A stretch of 9,984 nt of DNA from a bacterium. GTDB lineage: Bacteria > Babelota > Babeliae > Babelales > Vermiphilaceae. The notes beneath the pieces are model-generated. The model was not told the DNA's origin. It made no database searches and worked only from the letters and a program-made list of their open reading frames with translations. The stretch lies in NCBI GenBank assembly GCA_030672115.1, contig DAOVGZ010000030.1:1-9984 (forward strand), read 5' to 3'. A program made the position numbers and the translations under genes. How positions within the stretch are numbered: the stretch's first letter is position 1; each line of letters begins with the position of its first letter. Below, piece after piece: positions 4,753-9,984 of the stretch.

Positions 4753-6681
4753 ATGTCAAAAATCATAGGAATCGATCTTGGAACAACTAATTCAGTTGTT
4801 GCCTTTATGGAAGGTGGAAGCACAAAAGTTATACCAAATAAAGAAGGTGCAAACACAACCCCTTCTATGGTTGCTTTCACAAAAGACGGCAAACGTCTTG
4901 TTGGCGTTCTTGCCAAGCGTCAAGCAGTTACGAACCCAGAAAACACTATTTCTTCAGCAAAACGATTTATCGGTCGCAAATATGACGATATGGTAGAAGA
5001 ATTCAAACATCTTCCTTATAACGTTATAAAAAAAGACAATGGTGATATCGCTATTGCCGTAAATGGCAAAAATCTTTCTCCAGAAGAAATTTCAGCTGCA
5101 ATCTTAAGTCAACTTAAACAAACTGCTGAAGATTACTTAGGTCAAAAAGTTGCGGGCGCTGTTATTACCGTCCCTGCCTACTTTAATGATGCACAACGTC
5201 AAGCAACTAAAAATGCAGGTAAAATTGCAGGTTTAGATGTAAAACGTATTATCAACGAACCAACAGCAGCAGCACTTGCTTATGGATCTGACAAAAAAAA
5301 TAGCGGAACCATTGCAGTATTTGACTTTGGTGGTGGAACATTTGATATTTCTATCTTGGAAATTGGCGACGGTGTAACACAAGTAAAATCAACCAATGGT
5401 GACACACACTTAGGTGGTGACGACGTTGATAAACGCATTATCCATTTTCTTGCAGAAGAATTTAAAAAAGAGCAAGGTGTTGATCTTGTCAAAGATAACA
5501 TGGCGCTTCAAAGACTTAAAGAAGCTGCAGAAAAAGCTAAAATTGAACTTTCAACCCTACATGAAACTGATATAAATCTTCCTTATATTACTGCAGATGC
5601 ATCAGGCCCTAAACATTTGAATATGAAACTTTCTCGCGCAAAATTAGAAGCTTTGTGTGGTGATATTTTTGAACGTTTACTCGAACCTTGCAAAAAAGCG
5701 ATGGCAGATGCAAATCTTACAAAAAACGATATCGACGAAGTTATTTTAGTTGGTGGCTCAACCCGTATTCCAAAAGTACAAGAACTTCTCAAAGATTTTT
5801 TTGGTAAAGATCCAAACAAATCAGTAAACCCTGATGAAGTAGTTGCTTCTGGCGCTGCAATTCAAGGTGGTGTTCTTGCTGGTGATGTAACAGACGTACT
5901 TTTACTTGATGTTACTCCCCTTTCACTTGGTATCGAAACCTACGGTGGCGTTATGACCAAGATGATTGAACGCAACAAAGCTATTCCAACCGAAAAATCA
6001 CAAGTCTATTCAACTGCTGCAGATAATCAAACAGCTGTTGATATTATTGTTTTCCAAGGTGAACGTGAATTTGCAAAAGATAACAAAATGCTTGGACAAT
6101 TCCGTCTTGATGGTATTCCAACAGCACCACGTGGCGTTCCTCAAATTGAAGTTACCTTTAAGCTTGATGCTAACGGCATTGTAAATGTATCAGCAAAAGA
6201 TAAAGCAACAGGCAAAGAACAAAACATTACCATTTCTAACAGCAGCGGACTTAGTGACGCTGAAGTTGAAAAAATGGTACAAGACGCAAAAATGCACGAA
6301 GCTGAAGATAAAAAAGCAAAAGAAACGATTGAAAAGAAAAATCGTCTTGATAGCACTATCTTCCAAGTAGAAAAATCTCTTAAAGAGCACAAAGAAAAGC
6401 TTCAAGAGCAAGACATTAAAAATGTCGAAACTGCTATTGAAAAAGCAAAAACGGCCCTTAAAGAGCAAGAAAACAATGCTGAAGAGCTTCAAAAAGCAAC
6501 TGATGAATTGATGCAAGCTTCATCAAAAATTGGTGAAATCATCTACAAAGAACAACAAGAAAAAGCAGCCGCTGGCGCACAACAAGGTGAAAAGCAAGCT
6601 GATCAATCAACTCAAAACACATCACAAGACACACAAAAAGATGCTGAACAAGACCCTATCGATGTTGAGCCTCAGCAGTAA
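4753..6681 (+). CDS. dnaK: Molecular chaperone DnaK (Hsp70)
   Basis: A 642-residue Hsp70, the normal bacterial length. It binds exposed hydrophobic peptide stretches in the cytoplasm in an ATP-driven cycle with DnaJ and GrpE. Visible motifs in order: phosphate-1 IGIDLGTTNS (5-14), catalytic Lys70 in SAKRFIGRK, ITVPAYFNDAQRQ (138-150), NEPTAAALAYG (168-178), phosphate-2 DFGGGTFD (191-198), adenosine motif LVGGSTRIP (332-340), linker VLLL (382-385), then the substrate-binding domain from TPLSLGIET and a helical lid. The segment at about 80-105 corresponds to the insertion typical of Gram-negative DnaK. The C-terminal tail is Gln-rich and ends DPIDVEPQQ. The start follows AAAAGGA (4738-4744) by 8 bases. 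It stands alone between its own promoter and terminator. Codon use is more GC-rich than the neighbouring secreted-protein genes, as expected for a highly expressed gene. Confidence 0.99.
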   Translation: MSKIIGIDLGTTNSVVAFMEGGSTKVIPNKEGANTTPSMVAFTKDGKRLVGVLAKRQAVTNPENTISSAKRFIGRKYDDMVEEFKHLPYNVIKKDNGDIAIAVNGKNLSPEEISAAILSQLKQTAEDYLGQKVAGAVITVPAYFNDAQRQATKNAGKIAGLDVKRIINEPTAAALAYGSDKKNSGTIAVFDFGGGTFDISILEIGDGVTQVKSTNGDTHLGGDDVDKRIIHFLAEEFKKEQGVDLVKDNMALQRLKEAAEKAKIELSTLHETDINLPYITADASGPKHLNMKLSRAKLEALCGDIFERLLEPCKKAMADANLTKNDIDEVILVGGSTRIPKVQELLKDFFGKDPNKSVNPDEVVASGAAIQGGVLAGDVTDVLLLDVTPLSLGIETYGGVMTKMIERNKAIPTEKSQVYSTAADNQTAVDIIVFQGEREFAKDNKMLGQFRLDGIPTAPRGVPQIEVTFKLDANGIVNVSAKDKATGKEQNITISNSSGLSDAEVEKMVQDAKMHEAEDKKAKETIEKKNRLDSTIFQVEKSLKEHKEKLQEQDIKNVETAIEKAKTALKEQENNAEELQKATDELMQASSKIGEIIYKEQQEKAAAGAQQGEKQADQSTQNTSQDTQKDAEQDPIDVEPQQ

Positions 6682-6713
6682 AAAATACTGAGAGTGGGGG
6701 GATTGAAGTGGAC

Positions 6714-6744
6714 AAAAGGGCTCGGAGAAATCCGGGCCCTTTTT
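6714..6744 (+). terminator. dnaK terminator
   Basis: A 12-bp stem with one G-U pair: AAAAGGGCTCGG (6714-6725) with CCGGGCCCTTTT (6732-6743), a 6-base loop, and a T-run at 6740-6744. It lies 32 bases after the dnaK stop. Confidence 0.92.
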
Positions 6745-6749
6745 CTTAA

Positions 6750-6789
6750 AAAGTGCTATGTAAAGGGCTATCATTAGAGCACTTTACAT
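6750..6789. other. Overlapping, mutually exclusive inverted repeats
   Basis: Two adjacent 8-base words on the left compete for one stretch on the right. AAAGTGCT (6750-6757) pairs with AGCACTTT (6778-6785), and ATGTAAAG (6758-6765) pairs with CTTTACAT (6782-6789). Both pairings are perfect but cannot form fully together, because the right arms share CTTT. It lies between the dnaK terminator and the next operon and overlaps the -35 candidate of that operon. Function unknown. Confidence 0.6.
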
Positions 6790-6811
6790 AAAAACTTCCT
6801 TATGAAATACT
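6783..6811 (+). promoter_or_regulatory. Candidate promoter of the 6913-9984 gene pair
   Basis: TTTACA (6783-6788), 17 bases, AATACT (6806-6811). Each box is one base off the strongest boxes in this window (TTGACA, TATACT). A second -10-like TATACA at 6838-6843 has no good partner upstream. With the first choice the leader is about 95 bases. The call is tentative. Confidence 0.4.
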
Positions 6812-6912
6812 GATTTATAGGGGATACTTATCTAGGTTATACATATTTGAAAGGTATTTTTGCCCAGAAAAATAAAAATGGACGGTTATTTTTTAAAAAA
6901 ATGGAAGATCTT

Positions 6913-8484
6913 ATGAAAAAAATTTTATTATCAGTGTTATTATTAAATTTATATAATTATCCCATCCAAGCAAGTTACCCTCTCGCACTTGAACCTATAA
7001 CCAAAGCGCCTTTAGCAACTCGTGTTAAATTAAAAATGATAAATAAAGGTTTAAAAATCGCTCAACTTTTAAAATGTAACCCTTATTATATTTTTAGTGG
7101 CGACGATCCTTTTGAAAAATATCTATACTTTGAGGAGCGTTGTCAAATCCTATTTAAACCAAAACCATCCTTACACCTTGCATTTGGAACCCTTACCTCC
7201 TATTTGATCATGAAAAAATATTCAAACAAAAAAAAGTCTTTACTATATGGGCTACTAGTAACTTTCGGTTCAGTACTCACACTCAAAATAACAAAAAAAA
7301 TTAGCAATTTTTTAGGTAAATACATCACCCGAAAAATTGCATCCTCAATAAAACCCAATGATATTAAATTTGTACCTGAAAAAAAAATTGCCCAATACAA
7401 AGCAAACAATAATTCATTTATAAAAAAAATCACCAAATATAATTCTTGCATCAAAAAAATTATTAGTAATAAAATTGCTATTTACTATTTGGGAAAAACA
7501 AATAAAAACACACAAAGTAAACAACATTTAAAACTTCATTATAATTTTGTAGATCAACCTACAGCACAAGACTTGTTTAATAAAAAAGAACTAAGAAACA
7601 TGATTCATAAAATACACAAAAAAGAAGAAGAAGAACAAAACAAAGATCGATACACTTTTGTGCACGCACAAAAGTGGCATTGGCATTTTACAGCTGATCT
7701 GTTTAAAAAACTTTGGGAATTACAATACAACGAAATAATAAACGATTACCATTTTTTACGATTTGAAGCAAAAAATTCAAAAAATAAAAACTCTGAAAAC
7801 CAAAAAAGAGTCAATGCTCTGAATGGCAATGACAATATAATTGATTACAACTGGAATACCCCCACAAGAGCTCACAGACTTTTCATGAATCATTCAATTT
7901 TTGGCAATGCTAATCGTACAGGCGGAAGCTCCTTATATTATTTTCGATCAAACTTTGATTATAGTAATAAAACTTTTTCAACCAAAAAACTATTCAAAGT
8001 TCTTAATTTTTCACAATATTATAAACAATACAAAGTAAAGCTTAAAAAGCTAAAAAAACTTCATGAAGAATCAAGCAAATATGGAAATATGCTTTTACTT
8101 TCATTTGATAAAAAACAACTTAAAAAATCCGTTATAGCTACAGATTTTCATGGTAACAGAATAACCCGAACGGTTAACAACACACAAACCTATAACACAA
8201 AAACAATTCTTGATGCTCTACGAAACGACCCTGAACAAGTTGAAAATTGTGATGAAATTATTTATTGCGCCATTTTAACCCAAGATCTTGTACTTGATCC
8301 AAAAAACGGACCTCGTATTTTTAGCTTCAATGTTACTGATAAAAAAAAGTTCAAAGCTTATGAACAACTCCGTGATGAAATTTTTACAGAACTTGCACAG
8401 GATATGGCCAACCCTAGTTTCATCCAAAATAAAAAAAGTTTTGATAATGACAATAAAGAAATAGTAGAACTTCTTCCGATATAA
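6913..8484 (+). CDS. Exported protein with shared C-terminal domain, paralogue A
   Basis: 523 residues from the ATG at 6913; not recognised. A longer reading from a TTG at 6847 or the ATG at 6901 is open. I choose 6913 because it places a typical signal peptide at the start (KK, hydrophobic 4-14, PIQA cleavage near 20), and the paralogue downstream has the same MKKILL start in the same context. Residues 86-136 hold two hydrophobic stretches (LHLAFGTLTSYLIM and SLLYGLLVTFGSVLTL), so the protein may stay membrane-anchored. From about residue 198 it matches the next gene: TFVHAQ (248-253), WHWHF, DLFKKLWELQY, NDYHFLRFEAKNSKN, RLFMNH, GNMLLLSF (391-398), and a block rich in identical residues ending in CDEIIYCAILTQDL (446-459). 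There are 46 bases to the next gene and no terminator between, so the two are probably co-transcribed. Role unknown; an effector or surface protein is plausible. Confidence 0.88.
   Translation: MKKILLSVLLLNLYNYPIQASYPLALEPITKAPLATRVKLKMINKGLKIAQLLKCNPYYIFSGDDPFEKYLYFEERCQILFKPKPSLHLAFGTLTSYLIMKKYSNKKKSLLYGLLVTFGSVLTLKITKKISNFLGKYITRKIASSIKPNDIKFVPEKKIAQYKANNNSFIKKITKYNSCIKKIISNKIAIYYLGKTNKNTQSKQHLKLHYNFVDQPTAQDLFNKKELRNMIHKIHKKEEEEQNKDRYTFVHAQKWHWHFTADLFKKLWELQYNEIINDYHFLRFEAKNSKNKNSENQKRVNALNGNDNIIDYNWNTPTRAHRLFMNHSIFGNANRTGGSSLYYFRSNFDYSNKTFSTKKLFKVLNFSQYYKQYKVKLKKLKKLHEESSKYGNMLLLSFDKKQLKKSVIATDFHGNRITRTVNNTQTYNTKTILDALRNDPEQVENCDEIIYCAILTQDLVLDPKNGPRIFSFNVTDKKKFKAYEQLRDEIFTELAQDMANPSFIQNKKSFDNDNKEIVELLPI
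7504..8291 (+). repeat. Shared 3' domain block, copy in paralogue A
   Basis: Protein-level homology with 9200-9984 begins near the motif TQSKQH and continues through the rest of the compared region. At DNA level there are long near-identical stretches. The longest noted is 35 identical bases at 8173-8207 (equal to 9866-9900), and the sequence around TFVHAQ and NDYHFLRFEAKN is also nearly the same. The 5' halves of the two genes show no such similarity beyond the signal peptide. Confidence 0.85.
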
Positions 8485-8530
8485 AAAATTAAATGCCTCA
8501 AAAACAAAATTTAAAAAAATGGAAAACTTT

Positions 8531-9984
8531 ATGAAAAAAATTTTATTACTACTCTTGTCTTTAAGCCTATTTAACCCCATTAAAACAGCAGACTGCTGTA
8601 CACCATGCTGTTATGATTGTAATTCTTTTATTGAAGAAATTATTCCTAATTTCCCTATAGAGGAGCTTGTAAAACAACTTACCGGCGAATCTAATTCAGA
8701 AAATTATCTTTATGACGACCAAACTCCAAATTTTATTTTAGAACAAGCACAAACAAATCAAAACATTCCAGCTCAATTTATTAATCTTCTTGCTGGCAAA
8801 AAATTAGTAGGTTGGTGGAGAGCAAAAAGTATCTATAAAAAAATTATTAATAAATTTTTAAATGATGCAATCGCTTCAAAAAGTCTTATTGACGGTCTAA
8901 GTCAAAATTTAACAACAACAAATCTAAAGCTCATAAAAAAAACAATCACAAAACATCCACATGCTTTAAAGAAATTCGCTGTAGCTGCATCAGAAAATAT
9001 AGAAGCTATGCCATCTAGTACATTAAAATTTCTTTTAAAAAAATCTTTCGGTGATGAAAGAAAAATTCTCGAAGATGCCCTTAAAAAAATTGCTGAAAAT
9101 ACAAAACCGAAATCATTTTTTAAACTTTTTTTACAACAAAATGCTCTTTATCTACTCCATAAAAATTACTCCAATTATTTTAAAATTCTTATCAAAAAAA
9201 CAAAAACACAAAGTGAACAACACATTCAACGTTATGAAAAACAGTTGCTTAAAGATGATAAAGTAAAACAAGTTATAGAAAAAAAAGAAATACAAAATTT
9301 TGTAACTGCTATACACAAAAAAGAACAAGAAGAACAAGATAAAGGTCGCTACACTTTTGTGCACGCACAACAATGGCATTGGCATTTCACTTCTGATCTG
9401 TTTAAAAAGCTTTGGGAATTACAATACAAAGAAATAATAAACGATTATCATTTTTTACGATTTGAAGCAAAAAACTCCAAAAACCAAAAAAACGAAATTA
9501 AAAAACGAGTTAAAGCTATAAAAGGTAATGATTCTCAATCCTACTGGAATAATCAAAAAAAAGCAGATCGACTTTTTATGAATCATGCAATATTTGGCAA
9601 TGTAGGAAATTATGGAAGTTTTTCTATGCGCTATTTTCTTGAAAATTATGATCAAAGCGACACGAATTATTCTATTGAAGAACTTTTTGAAACCCTTAAT
9701 TTAAAAAAGTTTTATCAAAAATATGCAACCCAATTTGAGCAACTTCGCAAACTACATGAAAAATCAAGCCTATATGGAAACATGCTTTTACTTTCATTCA
9801 GTGAAAATCAACTTAAAAACTCTGTTATACCTACAGATTTTGATGGTGACAGAATAGATGAAACAGTTAACAACACACAAACCTATAACACAAAAACAAT
9901 CCTTGATGCCCTACGAAACGACCCTGAACAAATTAAAAATTGTGATGAAATAATTTACTGCGCAATTTTAACCCAAGATCTTGT
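8531..9984 (+). CDS. Exported protein with shared C-terminal domain, paralogue B (3' end cut by window)
   Basis: An open frame of 484 codons with no stop before the window ends; by comparison with paralogue A about 64 more codons would follow. The ATG at 8531 gives a signal peptide MKKILLLLLSLSLFNPIKTA; an in-frame ATG at 8519 is also possible. Directly after the likely cleavage point comes a cysteine cluster (Cys22, 23, 26, 27, 30: CCTPCCYDC) absent from A. Residues 31-223 are mostly helical in composition and resemble nothing in A. From about 224 the shared domain follows: TQSEQH, IHKKEQEEQDKGRYTFVHAQ (261-280), WHWHFTSDLFKKLWELQY, NDYHFLRFEAKNSKN, RLFMNHAIFGN (348-357), YGNMLLLSF (415-423), NNTQTYNTKTILDALRNDPE, CDEIIYCAILTQDL. 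No canonical lipobox is present. Not recognised as a known family; likely exported. Confidence 0.9.
   Translation, partial: MKKILLLLLSLSLFNPIKTADCCTPCCYDCNSFIEEIIPNFPIEELVKQLTGESNSENYLYDDQTPNFILEQAQTNQNIPAQFINLLAGKKLVGWWRAKSIYKKIINKFLNDAIASKSLIDGLSQNLTTTNLKLIKKTITKHPHALKKFAVAASENIEAMPSSTLKFLLKKSFGDERKILEDALKKIAENTKPKSFFKLFLQQNALYLLHKNYSNYFKILIKKTKTQSEQHIQRYEKQLLKDDKVKQVIEKKEIQNFVTAIHKKEQEEQDKGRYTFVHAQQWHWHFTSDLFKKLWELQYKEIINDYHFLRFEAKNSKNQKNEIKKRVKAIKGNDSQSYWNNQKKADRLFMNHAIFGNVGNYGSFSMRYFLENYDQSDTNYSIEELFETLNLKKFYQKYATQFEQLRKLHEKSSLYGNMLLLSFSENQLKNSVIPTDFDGDRIDETVNNTQTYNTKTILDALRNDPEQIKNCDEIIYCAILTQDL
9200..9984 (+). repeat. Shared 3' domain block, copy in paralogue B
   Basis: Counterpart of 7504-8291, truncated by the window edge. 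Base 9984 corresponds to about 8291 in paralogue A. B lacks a few residues in the variable segment after NSKN (about 316-342), but otherwise the blocks run in parallel. Confidence 0.85.

Noticed and set aside
4650..4916. 88-residue - strand frame over the dnaK start
   Set aside because: It is antisense to the highly conserved start of dnaK and its promoter, with no signs of being a gene.
6847..6912. TTG at 6847 or ATG at 6901 as start of paralogue A
   Set aside because: Both would put extra residues ahead of a normal signal peptide. The ATG at 6913 matches the start context and first residues (MKKILL) of paralogue B. The ATG at 6901 cannot be fully excluded.
9051..9266. 71-residue + strand frame inside paralogue B
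   Set aside because: It lies entirely within the longer frame of paralogue B, which has a signal peptide and clear homology to A. No ribosome site or homology supports the short frame.
1..9984. CRISPR array or insertion sequence
   Set aside because: No regularly spaced direct repeats and no transposase-like frame were found on either strand. The repeats present are gene-family duplications.

Overview
This is an AT-rich window (very A-rich coding strand, many poly-A runs) with every gene on the + strand. The DnaK is of the Gram-negative type, most genes use ATG with an AAAAGGA-type ribosome site, all visible stops are TAA, and two families of tandem paralogues carry Sec signal peptides. That combination suggests a host-associated Gram-negative bacterium with a reduced, low-GC genome. 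Candidatus Dependentiae (TM6/Babela-like) is my best guess, from general resemblance only. Nothing in the window proves the phylum.

Region 1 (1-2960) is a tandem array of small exported proteins of one lineage-specific family that I do not recognise by name. It holds a 5'-truncated copy ending at 669, then copies at 885-1586, 1677-2141 and 2263-2904. Intact copies share a nearly invariant signal peptide ending in NA, two cysteine positions in the mature protein, and a Lys/Glu-rich coiled-coil tail. Between the copies lie out-of-frame relics of the same coiled-coil tail, so the array is growing and decaying. Copies 2-4 look like one operon, with a promoter at 742-769 and a terminator at 2911-2960.

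Region 2 (2895-4385): the terminator plus promoter that follows copy 1 is repeated almost intact after copy 4. The second promoter sits so close to the next ATG (3009) that a multi-spanning MOP-superfamily (Wzx-like) polysaccharide/lipid flippase gene appears to be read from a leaderless mRNA.

Region 3 (4386-4752) is a 367-base gene-free stretch. It holds a 24-bp perfect inverted repeat around a 44-base loop, a second smaller hairpin, and a strong promoter (TTGACA, 16 bp, TATACT) for dnaK.

Region 4 (4753-6744) is dnaK, standing alone between its own promoter and terminator, with no grpE, dnaJ or hrcA beside it.

Region 5 (6745-9984) holds two tandem large exported proteins, 523 aa and at least 484 aa. 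Their N-terminal halves are unrelated by eye, but they share a strongly conserved C-terminal domain of roughly 270-300 residues, with stretches of identical DNA. The second gene runs off the window. The domain is unrecognised; a weak resemblance in element order to ADP-ribosyltransferase folds is offered only as a hypothesis.

The likely theme is housekeeping genes (dnaK, flippase) interspersed with rapidly evolving, duplicated families of secreted proteins, which would fit an intracellular or host-associated life.
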